Shown here: positions 24,826 through 34,294 of the stretch, one piece after another
How positions within the stretch are numbered: the first letter of the stretch is position 1
How the letters are laid out: every line of letters starts with the position of its first letter
Source of the DNA: Lentisphaerae bacterium ADurb.Bin082
Lineage (GTDB): Bacteria; Verrucomicrobiota; Lentisphaeria; Oligosphaerales; Oligosphaeraceae
Direction of reading: 5' to 3'
Length of the DNA: 64,000 nt
NCBI GenBank assembly: GCA_002070945.1
Contig: MWEG01000028.1
Span: 1-64,000, forward strand
Position numbers and translations under genes: made by a program
The notes under the pieces: model-generated
What the model was told of the DNA's origin: nothing
The model's database searches: none
The model's input: only the letters and a program-made list of their open reading frames with translations

Positions 24826-26742
24826 ATGTATCAACCGCGCTACGCATTTTTCTATGATTTCCACACCAGTCCCGAACTGCGCGGGATCGGACGCAATTTC
24901 GACGCCGAAAGTTTTGCCGCCCGGCTGGGACGCTGCGGCGTCGATTTTTTGACCTTCCCAGCGCGCTGCAATATGGGGATGGCGTATTACGACACCCAAA
25001 TCGGCATCCGGCATTACGGCCTTGATTTTGATTTGTTCGGCGAATTGGTCGCGGCCTGCAAACGGCACGGGATCGCGGTCAACGCCTACTTCAACGGCGG
25101 GATTTCACAGGAGGAGGTGCGGCTCCATCCGGAATGGCGGGCGCATCCGATCAATCCGCCGGCGCCGGCAACAGTGACGCCGTATTTCCGCACGATGTGC
25201 GGCAACACCCCCTATCGAGAGCATCTTATCGCCATGATGAGCGAAGTGGCGCGCCGCTATCCGGTGACGGGATTTTTTGTCGACAGTCTTGGCGGACACT
25301 CCTGCCGCTGTGAAAGCTGCCTGGAAAAAATGTGCGCCCAAAATCTTGATTCCGCCGATGACGCCGTAGTGGCGGCATTCACTGCCCGGAGCTGCCGGGA
25401 ATTCGCGGCGGCGGTCTCGGCGGCAATGAAAAAACTCAATCCGGAATTTCTGCTTTATTTCAACTGCATCGGCTACGAGGATCAGCTTGAGTTCGGCACC
25501 TATCTGGATTTTGAATGCATTCCGACCAAGGCCGGGTGCGATTACGAGTATCTGCCGCTGATGAGCCGATACATGCGTACGCTCGACGACCGACCGCGTC
25601 TGAATATGACCGGTCGTTTCAACTTGTGGGGCGATTTCGGCGGCTTGCGTCCGGAAGCGGCAATCCGCCAGGAGCTGCTGACTGGGCTGTGCAACGGCAT
25701 GCGTCCAAATCTCGGAGACCATCTGCCGCCGGACGGGCGGCCGCCGGAAAAGGTGCTGGCGCAGGCAGAACGGGTCTTTAAGTTTCTGCAGCAGCGCGAA
25801 GCATTTTTCACCGACTCCACGCCGTTGGCTGATATTGCGGTGCTGTTTCCGAAAAGTCATCGGGAAATCTACCGGGCCGTCGAATTGCGCGGCGCAGTCC
25901 GCATGCTTTGCGAGCTGCACTGTCAGTTTGACATTGTCACGTTGTGTGCAGACTGGCGTCGGTACGCGCTGCTGGTGCTGCCTGATACGGTGACGGTCAC
26001 TCCGGAACTCGCGGCGCGGCTGCGGGCGTATCTTGCATCCGGCGGAAAAATCATCGCGTCCGGGGATTCCGGATTGGAGGACGCGACCGGGCGTTTCATG
26101 CCGGAATGGCTCGTGGAAATAGCCGCGCCCGGCGATTTTGCGCCGGCTTACTTCCGTGACGACGACGGCATGGACTGCTCGGCCTACGCCGACGGGCGGC
26201 TGCTGCGCCCGCGCGCCGGTGCGCAAATGCGTTTTTCGCTGGTCAAGCCGGAAATCGCCCATTGCTGGGACGGACGTTATGCGGAATATTACAACCCTCC
26301 CAGTGAAGAAGTATCAGAATTCGCGTTTTTGACCGTCGGCGACCAGGTTGCACACTTCAGCCATCGAATCTTCAGCGGCTATAAAGAATATGCGTCGACG
26401 GCACTGCGCGACGTTTTTGGACAGGCGCTGGAGCTGATGCATCCGCAAACCCTGCTGAAAACCGTTGGCCTGCCGCATTTTGTCCGCGTCACGGTAGCGC
26501 GACAGCCGTCGGGTCGTGAAATTGTGCATCTGCTGGCGTACATTCCGGAACGACGCGCCGCCAGCAACGACATCATTGAGGACGAACTCACAGTGGAGCC
26601 GACGCAAATCCGGCTGCGGACAGCGGCGACCCGTGCGACGTTGGAACCAGAAAACCTCGAATTGGCGACTGTCAGGGACGGCGAATATCTGGAAATACAG
26701 GTTCCTCGCTTCTGCGGCTGTGCATTGATCGCCGTGAATTAA
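24826..26742 (+). CDS. GHL6-like hydrolase with beta-galactosidase trimerisation-type domain
   Basis: A 638-residue protein with no signal peptide. Residues ~1-330 form a TIM barrel like the hypothetical glycosyl hydrolase 6 family (FDAESFAARLGRCGVDFLTF, VTGFFVDSLGG). Its D-S pair near 152 is followed by CRCESC (CxCxxC). Residues ~345-560 resemble the GATase-like beta-galactosidase trimerisation domain (ADIAVLFPKS, LVLPDTVTVTP, GGKIIASGDSG). It lies 52 bp after the large LamG protein, probably in the same operon. It may act on oligosaccharides imported into the cell. The activity has not been established. Confidence 0.78.
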   Translation: MYQPRYAFFYDFHTSPELRGIGRNFDAESFAARLGRCGVDFLTFPARCNMGMAYYDTQIGIRHYGLDFDLFGELVAACKRHGIAVNAYFNGGISQEEVRLHPEWRAHPINPPAPATVTPYFRTMCGNTPYREHLIAMMSEVARRYPVTGFFVDSLGGHSCRCESCLEKMCAQNLDSADDAVVAAFTARSCREFAAAVSAAMKKLNPEFLLYFNCIGYEDQLEFGTYLDFECIPTKAGCDYEYLPLMSRYMRTLDDRPRLNMTGRFNLWGDFGGLRPEAAIRQELLTGLCNGMRPNLGDHLPPDGRPPEKVLAQAERVFKFLQQREAFFTDSTPLADIAVLFPKSHREIYRAVELRGAVRMLCELHCQFDIVTLCADWRRYALLVLPDTVTVTPELAARLRAYLASGGKIIASGDSGLEDATGRFMPEWLVEIAAPGDFAPAYFRDDDGMDCSAYADGRLLRPRAGAQMRFSLVKPEIAHCWDGRYAEYYNPPSEEVSEFAFLTVGDQVAHFSHRIFSGYKEYASTALRDVFGQALELMHPQTLLKTVGLPHFVRVTVARQPSGREIVHLLAYIPERRAASNDIIEDELTVEPTQIRLRTAATRATLEPENLELATVRDGEYLEIQVPRFCGCALIAVN

Positions 26743-26778
26743 GGGATTTCTCGGCTGAATCACTCTGCCGGATTGTTT

Positions 26779-27645
26779 TCAGGCTTGACTGTCGTCGCTT
26801 TTTGATAACTTGCGATAGCGGCCTGGTGTCGTCTGGTATGCCGCCTTGAAAAGCTTAACAAAATGGTTTTCGTCGCAGAAACCCCTTGCCGCCGCAATTT
26901 CTTTGATGGTACGGTGACTCAACAGGAGATCTTCGACAGCCAACGCGAATCGGTGTTGCCGTTCATAGGCGGCAAAACCAATGCCGAAATATCCGCCCCA
27001 TAAATGCTGGAAGCGGCTCAGGCTCAAATTACATGCCGCTGCCGCTTCGGGAGCGCTGATTTTGCGGGTGTTCCGTACGATCAATTGAATGGCAGGAACC
27101 AGCCGGATGAGGCATTCTCCCGACGCTTTCAGTTCAGGGGGGATAGTCAGATTCTCCACCAGAGCAAGAAAAATATCACCGATGCATAGCCAGCGTTTTT
27201 CCATCCGCGCAAAAAGCGATGCGTCATTTTTTGGTTGAAGCGTTGAAAGGACGGCGACCAGTTTCCGGGCAATGCCGCTGGCCTTCAGCAATTCCTGCCG
27301 CTGGGGCGCTGGCAAGGCCAGCAATGCGATGAATTTATCTTTGGTGGTGAATAAAAAGCGCCCCACCTCTTCCGGATTGACCGTAATCAACAGAAGTCGG
27401 TAGCCGTTTCTGCTGCTGCGGCTGCCATGGATTTCCCATAATCCTGTCAGGTAGCAATCTCCCGCAGAGAAATTGAACTGCCGGGTTCCGAGAAGGCCGC
27501 TAATGTCACCTTCCAAGACCATGGCCAGATGAATCGCTTGATGTATATCGGGAACTCGCGGAACATGAAATGGTCCACAGGAAAGCATTGAAATCTGAAA
27601 TGGGAGAGCTGCATTTAGTTTGAGATCAAAAAAATCCGGTTTCAT
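26779..27645 (-). CDS. AraC-family transcriptional regulator
   Basis: A 288-residue regulator with an N-terminal sensor region and C-terminal AraC DNA-binding units (ISAPEAAAACNLSLSRFQHLW and IKEIAAARGFCDENHFVKLFK, then TTPGRYRK). ATG 27645 is the first good start; the frame extends to 27714 from a TTG. It is convergent with the GHL6-like gene, with 36 bp between stops. With the AraC gene at 19565 it brackets the 20.7-26.7 kb enzyme block. Confidence 0.88.
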   Translation of the reverse strand: MKPDFFDLKLNAALPFQISMLSCGPFHVPRVPDIHQAIHLAMVLEGDISGLLGTRQFNFSAGDCYLTGLWEIHGSRSSRNGYRLLLITVNPEEVGRFLFTTKDKFIALLALPAPQRQELLKASGIARKLVAVLSTLQPKNDASLFARMEKRWLCIGDIFLALVENLTIPPELKASGECLIRLVPAIQLIVRNTRKISAPEAAAACNLSLSRFQHLWGGYFGIGFAAYERQHRFALAVEDLLLSHRTIKEIAAARGFCDENHFVKLFKAAYQTTPGRYRKLSKSDDSQA

Positions 27646-27784
27646 GATTTTTCCAAATAGCAGAATAATAATATTTTTCGAGGCTAATATACTACCTTCC
27701 CGATTTGATTTCAAGAGTATTTTGTATTAAATTTTGCATGATGGCAATAGCAATATACTGTTTTATCATTTATTCGGAGGCATT

Positions 27785-27889
27785 ATGAAAATGCGTCGTT
27801 TGGCGTCGGGTCGCAATTCGATTGCCGTGACCGGCCTGACGGGTGGGCGATCTTTTCGAAGGTACAGTGTATGCCGAAAATCGGAATGA
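27785..27889 (+). CDS. Possible 34-residue leader ORF
   Basis: An ATG at 27785 follows GGAGG by 4 nt and opens 34 codons ([20 protein letters not shown] and so on) ending at TGA 27889. It lies 82 bp before the pseudopilin start. It could be a leader peptide, or chance. No family is recognised. Confidence 0.25.
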   Translation: MKMRRLASGRNSIAVTGLTGGRSFRRYSVCRKSE

Positions 27890-27971
27890 ATTGGTAATTG
27901 ATTTTGAGCCTTTTCAACCGCAGTGGCAGAAATCGAATATGAAACAACCGCATTATGAAAGGATTTTTAAG

Positions 27972-28670
27972 ATGAAGAGGACATGGTTTACTCTTATTGA
28001 GCTCCTGGTAGTAATTGCGATCATTGCGATTCTGGCGGCTATGCTGTTGCCGGCCTTGAGCAAGGCTCGGGAAAAAGCCCGCATCATCAGCTGCGTCAAC
28101 AAGTTGAAGCACATCGGCCTGGCCAACCAGATGTATGCCGATGACAATGAGAGCTGGCGCGCCAACACGGACATTCGCCGTGAAGACTTCACCACCTTCA
28201 GCACCATCGTTTCCTCGCAGTCGGTCAGCGCCCTGACCTCTAAGATTTTCGGCACGTACTTGGGGACATCGGCGGCCGACTCTAGTGCCAGCAACGCCGA
28301 ATACATTGAGCGCTATTGGCGCTGTCCTTCTGACAATATCAACTATAACCACCATCCGACGAGTGGCTATAAGCCCGGCTTCAGTAGCTACCATGGCTAC
28401 TGGCTTGCGCAGGCGGATGTGTCGAAGTATTATCCGGCCGACCAGAGTGCCCGCCGACAGCGGAACCGTTACAGCGGTGACACTGACCCGAATAACAAGA
28501 TTTTCGGTGACATCGGGCTGTATTTTCATAATAGCACGGCGCCGTCGGGAGCGTCGAACCATCCAACCACTATCAACATGCTGGCGATTGGCGGTCATGT
28601 CATCAGTTCACCCCGGCCAGTGGGCGGGAACAAGTGGACTGATGCCATCCGCTGGCTGGATGCCAAGTGA
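27972..28670 (+). CDS. Type II secretion/type IV pilin-like pseudopilin
   Basis: A 232-residue protein with a class III prepilin signal: a short basic leader MKRTW, then [20 protein letters not shown]. The Glu at mature position 5 is present. The residue before the cleavage point is Trp instead of the usual Gly. The ATG at 27972 follows AAGGA by ~9 nt; the open frame reaches upstream but without signal features. Lentisphaerota encode large numbers of such proteins. The C-terminal domain ([25 protein letters not shown]) follows the usual pattern of that group. No secretion machinery is nearby, so this is an orphan pseudopilin whose role is unknown. Confidence 0.85.
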   Translation: MKRTWFTLIELLVVIAIIAILAAMLLPALSKAREKARIISCVNKLKHIGLANQMYADDNESWRANTDIRREDFTTFSTIVSSQSVSALTSKIFGTYLGTSAADSSASNAEYIERYWRCPSDNINYNHHPTSGYKPGFSSYHGYWLAQADVSKYYPADQSARRQRNRYSGDTDPNNKIFGDIGLYFHNSTAPSGASNHPTTINMLAIGGHVISSPRPVGGNKWTDAIRWLDAK

Positions 28671-28841
28671 GTCCCTAAGGAACGGCGAAGGATGAGCCGC
28701 TTTTGAACGACTTCTTAGAGTGGACTACCGTCCGCAACCTATTTTTGGGGCAATGCACGAAAACCTGCGATGAGCGCTTGTAGTGCAGAATCCACGCTGG
28801 CGCATGTCGTGCTGGCGGCCTGAAGGGACGCAACATAAAAG

Positions 28842-28885
28842 CCCAGGGCAAGCGCCGCCCTGGGTGGTAAGGCGTATAATATTTG
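28842..28885 (+). promoter_or_regulatory. Hairpin plus TATAAT-containing repeat upstream of the 29010 gene
   Basis: CCCAGGGC (28842-28849) pairs perfectly with GCCCTGGG (28857-28864). The right half continues into GGCGTATAATATTTG, which recurs starting 1 bp after the stop codon of the same gene (32502-32531). TATAAT could serve as a -10 element. The stretch 28671-29009 holds no credible gene. Confidence 0.55.
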
Positions 28886-29009
28886 GAGCTCTGTAGAGGC
28901 GACACATAAGTGCTGACATGAAGAAAATTTTTCACAAAAAACAAGATTCTGGCCGATAGTAGCACAGGGGGCATAGATTCAGCAATCCACTCACTGCGAG
29001 GTGTCAGCA

Positions 29010-32000
29010 ATGAACATTAAGGCGTATGCGTTTTTGGCGATTATGTCGATGGAAGCAGTAGCAGTGGCCGGGTCTTTTTCCCTGGCTGCGGAGAATGGCC
29101 TCCAGATCAGTTTTGGCGGGATCCCGCTGGTTCTGGAGGAGGCGCTCGTTTTGACGCCGCCCTTGCCCCCGGACGCTGCACCTGATGCACCGCCACCGCC
29201 GCCAGTGTCGCTGCTGCGCAATCCGCAGACCGATATTTCCGACCAGGACGGGAAGCGGCGCGTGTATAATGTTTATGGCGAGACGGATGGCGTCAAGTAC
29301 CGGCGTGAAGTCTCAGCTGCGGCGGACGGCTCGGAAGTGGAACTGGCGTTCATGGCGCATTGCCCGGCCTACCAGGATCTTTTGACTGGCGGCACCATCC
29401 GGTATCAGCTGCGTCTGCCGCTGGCCGCGTTTGAGGGCTGCACGTACACCGCCCTGCATGGTCGTGCCCGCAAGTTGAACGAAGTCTCTGGGACGCTTAC
29501 CGCCTCGTCCGGCCGGATCACTGGTGCACCCATCCGTCAGATTGCATTTTCCGGGCAGGCTCGCCAGCTGGTCATCGACTGCAATCCAAAGGGCGTCAAC
29601 GCTCAAGGCGATTACCCGCCGAATAACGTTGTCGGAGTCTGGGATTTGATCGTTGAGAGCGACTGCCTCGTCCTTTCCCGGCCCTACACGCCGTTGTTCT
29701 TCGGGGGGATGTTGGCTGCACACCTGGTTTTCTACGAGGGCACGCATGAGGATTTCACCCGTCGCCATGCTACCAACTCATACCGCTACTTCTCCGAGCT
29801 GCTGCCGGATCGCCAGCTGGTGTTCGGCGCCCGGGAATTTGGGAAGCAGTATACCGATGCTGGCGTCAACGCTTTTTCTTCGGAAAAGGGCTTTGGCTGG
29901 CTGGCGACCGAGGGGTTGCGGGTGAGCGCGCATCGCCCCCGGGGTGCTCTGTATTCCGCAGTTCGCGGCAGCGGCGAGGCGTCGTTCCGGATGACCGGCT
30001 TGCGTTCCGGCGTTCACATCATCACCATCGTCACTGGCGTTGGCCAGGAAGGCGTTGGGCCGTTCTCGGTCAGCTGCAACGGGCGCGTCGTGGCGTCGGA
30101 CTTGTCGATTGCGCCATTGACGGTGCAGACCTTGTCATTTCCGGTCTGGCTTGAAAGCGGCGAGGCGCTGTTCACTTTTGCGGGCGACTGGGCGGTTTCC
30201 ACGCTCAATGACCAGCTATTGCAGACCAGCTATGAGGACTATTCGTTCCGGCGCGGCTTCTGGCGCCATACCGGCTTGCCCGAACCCTCGGCGATATTCT
30301 CCAGCGCGTCATACGCCAAGGTGCCGGAATTCGTGGTCAGCGTGTCAAAATATCCATTGCCGGAGCCAGGTCAGGAAACAGCCGCGCCGTTGAAGTCCTG
30401 GGATTTGCCGACTTCGCACGCCGTGTTCAAACCGGGCGAGGACTGGCGCGGGCGGGCTAACATCGGCAGCCTCGGCCCCGGCAACAATGGCACATTCTAT
30501 GAATTTAACACCCCAGAACTGATCGCAAGGCGAATCCAGGAATTGAAGGCGGACAACTTTAACGTCATCCTGACGAATGGCTTGCTTTCCCGCCACACCT
30601 TCCCGACTCACTTGCAACGAGTCGAGCAGAACCTGGCCGACTTTGTCCGCGCCGGGCATCCCCGCGGCATCAAATTCGTCGACCACCAGGATCATTCGCT
30701 GCTGTGGGACATGGATTCCGGCTTCCGCGTCCTGGTCGCCAATATGCCGTATCTGCAACAGACGATTGACGGGCAGCTGTCAGCACGTGGGTTCTGCCCT
30801 TCCAACTCGCAGTATTTTGCCAAATACCTTGACTATATCGCTGCCCATGTGCAGGCTACTGGCATTGACGGCATCATGATTGACGAAGTGTGCTTCCATG
30901 GCTTGAAATTCTGCGGCTGCGCTGATTGCCGCCAGGCGTTCACGGCTGATTCAGGCTGGCAACTGCCAGCAGACGAGTGCAGCCCCGACCTCTTCAATAA
31001 GGAATCGGCCTTGTGGCGGGCCTGGCTGCGCTGGCGGCAGAAGCGCCTCGGTGACTTCTGGTATCACTTGAAGGAGCGCATTCGGACGTTCAAGCCTGAC
31101 TTTGTCATCATGGGCTATACGACGCATTATGGGATGACGTCGCGAGATGCGTCGTGGTGGCAGGGCGGTTCTATGGAGCAGTCGACGCGCGGCAAAGATT
31201 TTGTCGGCACCGAGATTATGACTCGCAACATCTACGCCAATTATCGTGCGGTGATGAGCCTGCGCCAGGCCATGGGGCAGTACCAGCATTCCGCTGGCCT
31301 GCCGATATACGGGCTGGTCTATACGGCGGGGTTCAACTGGGATTTGATGTATTTCGGCTGGGCTCTGAATAATATGTTGGGCCAGACCACCTGGGAGACG
31401 ACCGGCCGCCACTGCCTACCAGACAAGAGCAACTATCGGCTCTTCACTGCTGACAATGGCAACATGGCGATGCGCGAGGCCGAGCCGGTGACCAGCGTGG
31501 CAATGCTGTTTTCAAACCAGAGTCGCGACTGGGCGCGCGGCGCGGCGTATGCGCCGGACGTCCTGGGGCTGTCGCAGCTGCTCAATCTGAAGCACATCCC
31601 GCATGTGTTCATCAACGGGATCGGCTTGAGGCAGGACATCCTGCGGAAATACCGGGTTCTATTCGTCTGCAACGCCATGTCGTTGTCTGATGCGAACCTG
31701 GCGGTGATCCGCGAGTTTGCGCACCAGGGCGGCACGGTTTACTTATCCAACCGGGTGGGGGCTTCAAATGAAAATGGCGATTTGCGTTCTTCCTGGCCTT
31801 TTGCGGATTTGTTCCCCTTGGAGCGCCTGGACAAGTCGTTGTCGGCTGTCAAAATGTATGCTGGGCCGGCTTTTGCCGAGGCCACGGCGTTGGCAAAGCC
31901 GATACCTGGGGTGCGTTGTCGGGCTGCGGCGGAAGTTGCCGCGCCGGCGCGGGTGTTGTGGGAGTATGAAGACACTTCCGGCGTGCGTTTCCCAGCAGTA

Positions 32001-32501
32001 TTGGAAGTGCCGCTGGGTGCTGGCAAGGTGGTCTATAGCCCTCTGCTGCTGGGCGTCCCAGCCAATGCCAGGGAGGTCGCCGTAGGTCGCGAATTTTCTT
32101 TCGAACGTCAGCTCGATGCCGAGGAAATCGCCCATCGGATCCTGGCTGATGTACTAGGCAGTGAGGCTATGCCGTGGAAGCCGCTGACAGTGCCGGAGGC
32201 TGTTCTGACCAACATCTTCCGCGACCGCGGTGAGACTGTCGTGCATTTTCTCAATGCCACTGGCAGCCGTATGAAGGCTGGGCAGACGGTTTCCTCGCGG
32301 CCACCAAGTGAGCCGTTTCCGGCCTTGGCCGAGGATATCCGGTTTGTGATCTGGCAGCCCTCCCTGCAACGGGCATACGCCGTGTCGCCGGACTTTGCCG
32401 GCGAAGTCGAGCTGGCGACCCGTCAGGTCGAGCTGGGGGCATACGAGGTGATTCTGCCAGCTGATCGCCTTAAAGCATACACGTTGGTGAGAATCCGCTG
32501 A
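29010..32501 (+). CDS. Giant secreted hydrolase-like protein with CxCxxC barrel
   Basis: A 1163-residue exported protein. ATG 29010 has GAGGT 8 nt upstream and starts a signal peptide (MNIKAYAFLAIMSMEAVAVA). A Pro-rich linker (PPLPPDAAPDAPPPPP) follows. The first ~480 residues are beta-rich, as in a super-sandwich domain. A TIM barrel then has GIMIDEVCFHG (D-E near residue 626) and CGCADC at ~635-641. The final ~350 residues include a GATase-like/trimerisation-type region (VLFVCNAMSLSDANLAVIREF, GGTVYLSN). Architecture suggests a polysaccharide-cutting enzyme. A direct repeat brackets this gene (28854-28885 and 32502-32531). Confidence 0.75.
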   Translation: MNIKAYAFLAIMSMEAVAVAGSFSLAAENGLQISFGGIPLVLEEALVLTPPLPPDAAPDAPPPPPVSLLRNPQTDISDQDGKRRVYNVYGETDGVKYRREVSAAADGSEVELAFMAHCPAYQDLLTGGTIRYQLRLPLAAFEGCTYTALHGRARKLNEVSGTLTASSGRITGAPIRQIAFSGQARQLVIDCNPKGVNAQGDYPPNNVVGVWDLIVESDCLVLSRPYTPLFFGGMLAAHLVFYEGTHEDFTRRHATNSYRYFSELLPDRQLVFGAREFGKQYTDAGVNAFSSEKGFGWLATEGLRVSAHRPRGALYSAVRGSGEASFRMTGLRSGVHIITIVTGVGQEGVGPFSVSCNGRVVASDLSIAPLTVQTLSFPVWLESGEALFTFAGDWAVSTLNDQLLQTSYEDYSFRRGFWRHTGLPEPSAIFSSASYAKVPEFVVSVSKYPLPEPGQETAAPLKSWDLPTSHAVFKPGEDWRGRANIGSLGPGNNGTFYEFNTPELIARRIQELKADNFNVILTNGLLSRHTFPTHLQRVEQNLADFVRAGHPRGIKFVDHQDHSLLWDMDSGFRVLVANMPYLQQTIDGQLSARGFCPSNSQYFAKYLDYIAAHVQATGIDGIMIDEVCFHGLKFCGCADCRQAFTADSGWQLPADECSPDLFNKESALWRAWLRWRQKRLGDFWYHLKERIRTFKPDFVIMGYTTHYGMTSRDASWWQGGSMEQSTRGKDFVGTEIMTRNIYANYRAVMSLRQAMGQYQHSAGLPIYGLVYTAGFNWDLMYFGWALNNMLGQTTWETTGRHCLPDKSNYRLFTADNGNMAMREAEPVTSVAMLFSNQSRDWARGAAYAPDVLGLSQLLNLKHIPHVFINGIGLRQDILRKYRVLFVCNAMSLSDANLAVIREFAHQGGTVYLSNRVGASNENGDLRSSWPFADLFPLERLDKSLSAVKMYAGPAFAEATALAKPIPGVRCRAAAEVAAPARVLWEYEDTSGVRFPAVLEVPLGAGKVVYSPLLLGVPANAREVAVGREFSFERQLDAEEIAHRILADVLGSEAMPWKPLTVPEAVLTNIFRDRGETVVHFLNATGSRMKAGQTVSSRPPSEPFPALAEDIRFVIWQPSLQRAYAVSPDFAGEVELATRQVELGAYEVILPADRLKAYTLVRIR

Positions 32502-33219
32502 GCCGCCCTGGGTAAAGGCGTATAATATTTGCAAGTGGGTAAGGCAGAGGTTCTGAGCCTCTATCTCCCCGTTGTAGCGATGGGGTCAATTTCCCATATT
32601 TACCAGCGTGCCGGTCTGGCACTGGGCTACCCCTACTCAGGTTGCCACGTTTCGTGGGACAACTCTCCGTGTTTCACCATTTTCATCTTTGTACGTGCAG
32701 AACTGTTCGAGTGTCAACCCATCCTTGGAGCAACTTGGACGATGCCGCTTTCTTGGCTAACCCAACTTTCTCACTTTCGGCCCCTTTTGAGGCTAAAAAG
32801 GCACAACAAACTTTTCAGACCCCCCTCTAACCATGAATAAACGAGTGGTTCAGGCCTCACCAGCCTGTGACGGCTCCACGACCAATTTTCGCCCTGGCAA
32901 TGCGCTCATGTCTACGCTGAGAGTGCCGCAGAGTAATGGTGGACGACGGCTGCGGCATCGTATGTAGTTCAAACTTCAGTTTGCTGTGTGTTTCGCGCTT
33001 TTAACGCTTCTGCCACTGCGCGTCAGTGAACGCGGTGGGACATGGCGGACAGCGTAGTCCGAACTCACTCTCGCTTTTTGTATCAATGGGTGACCGGTTA
33101 CTAACTTGATGGCAAATCATCCCCTGCGCTGTTGCTGTCGGGGCGTTTCGGCATTATGTTTCAGGTTGCGTCTGGTACGGATGTAAAAGCAAGCAATTCA
33201 TGATTTTCAGGTGCATGGC
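32502..33219. other. Gene-free interval of ~720 bp
   Basis: Starts with the TATAAT-containing repeat shared with 28854-28885. The middle (32560-32930) contains no convincing gene; a short minus-strand frame around 32640-32755 looks weakly coding but has no start. The right part (32950-33110) is a copy of the composite dispersed repeat. I see no RNA gene. Confidence 0.7.
32950..33110 (-). repeat. Composite dispersed intergenic repeat, copy 3 (inverted)
   Basis: Contains TTTCGCGCTTTTAACGCTTC, CAGCGTAGTCCGAACTCACT, CTCGCTTTTTGTATCAATGG and GTGACCGGTTAC, all of which correspond to modules in the 3095-3345, 19385-19565 or 49055-49275 copies, in inverted order relative to copy 1. Confidence 0.78.
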
Positions 33220-34242
33220 ATGAAACTGTCGATAGGATATCAGCTTCCGAACGAATCAGTGACGTTTCCCGACTTGGTGATGGATTATCGGGAGAGCATT
33301 TCTGAGGTCTACTATGCGTTGCCAGCTGCGGCCAGCGGCCGGGCGCCGCTCGGCTTTGCGGACGGGTGGACGGTTGAGGATGCGCGCGACACGCTGGCGG
33401 CAGACCTGGAAGACATTGCCGGGATGGGAGTCGGGCTGGTGTTGCTCCTGAACGCTTCCTGCTATGGCGGCCGGGCCATGTCTTTTGCCTTGCAGGACGA
33501 GGTGCGCCAAAGCCTGGAACTCGCCGGAAAAATCGGCGGACTCATAGCCGTGACCACGACGTCGCTGTACATCGCCAGGTGCATTAAGCGGGCTTTCCCC
33601 GAGGTTCCAGTCCGGGCCTCGGTCAACATGCGGATTGGCTCCATCGCCGCGATGGAGCAGTTGTCCGACTGCTTTGACGGGTACTATATGAAGCGGGAGT
33701 TGAATCGTTCGCCGCAGGCGATTGCCAAGCTTAAAGCCTGGTGTGACGAGCATGGCAAGACCCTGCACTTGCTGGCTAATAGCGGCTGTCTCCATGACTG
33801 CGCGTTTCAAACTTTCCACGACAACTTAGTCGCGCACGAGGTGGAAGCTGCGTCAACGCCAGGGCCAGGCGTGCGCTATGGCGCCCCCTGCTGGGAGTAC
33901 CTGGAACGGCCAGAGCAGCATTGGCGGGTGTTGACCAATTGCTGGATTCGGCCGGAAGACCTGCATCATTATGAAGCCTGGTTCGACACGGCGAAGCTGG
34001 CTACCCGGTTGCATGGCCATCCACGCATGGTGATCGCCGCCTACGCCCAAGGGCGTTTTCATGGCAATATCCTTGATTTGCTGGAGCCAGGGCATGGGGG
34101 CCTGCCAAAGATGCCAATCCTGGTCAACGACCGTATTCCGGATGACTGGCACAGCCAGGTGACCGCCTGCGGGCACCAGTGCGAGACGTGCGGCTATTGC
34201 GCAGAGGTGTTCAGCAAAATCGCTATACATGGCGAGTTCTGA
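33220..34242 (+). CDS. Peptidase U32-like TIM-barrel protein with cysteine cluster
   Basis: A 340-residue cytoplasmic protein. ATG 33220 is preferred over 33211 because of spacing from AGG. A barrel-like N-terminal half (GVGLVLLLNASCYGG, GGLIAVTTTSLYIAR, PVRASVNMRI) is followed by LANSGCLHDCAFQTFHDNL, close to the U32-family NxGC-x2-C pattern. A C-terminal cluster CGHQCETCGYC comes next. In UbiU/UbiV-type U32 proteins four Cys hold an iron-sulfur cluster; the pattern here suggests metal or cluster binding. It lies 52 bp before the GH9 gene on the same strand. The function is not known. Confidence 0.65.
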   Translation: MKLSIGYQLPNESVTFPDLVMDYRESISEVYYALPAAASGRAPLGFADGWTVEDARDTLAADLEDIAGMGVGLVLLLNASCYGGRAMSFALQDEVRQSLELAGKIGGLIAVTTTSLYIARCIKRAFPEVPVRASVNMRIGSIAAMEQLSDCFDGYYMKRELNRSPQAIAKLKAWCDEHGKTLHLLANSGCLHDCAFQTFHDNLVAHEVEAASTPGPGVRYGAPCWEYLERPEQHWRVLTNCWIRPEDLHHYEAWFDTAKLATRLHGHPRMVIAAYAQGRFHGNILDLLEPGHGGLPKMPILVNDRIPDDWHSQVTACGHQCETCGYCAEVFSKIAIHGEF

Positions 34243-34294
34243 CTTTGGGCGATTGAATTCGTCAGACCTTGGCCTTGAGCAAAAGGGCGGCGTT

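Noticed and set aside
27783-28598. A 271-codon minus-strand open frame over the pseudopilin
   Set aside because: It overlaps the clear pilin-like gene on the other strand, has no recognisable motif and no ribosome site. It is a shadow of the real gene.
32637-32755. Minus-strand stretch reading CSKDGLTLEQFCTYKDENGE, coding-like
   Set aside because: Only about 38 codons are open, with no start codon and an upstream in-frame stop. It could be a relic, but I cannot show it.
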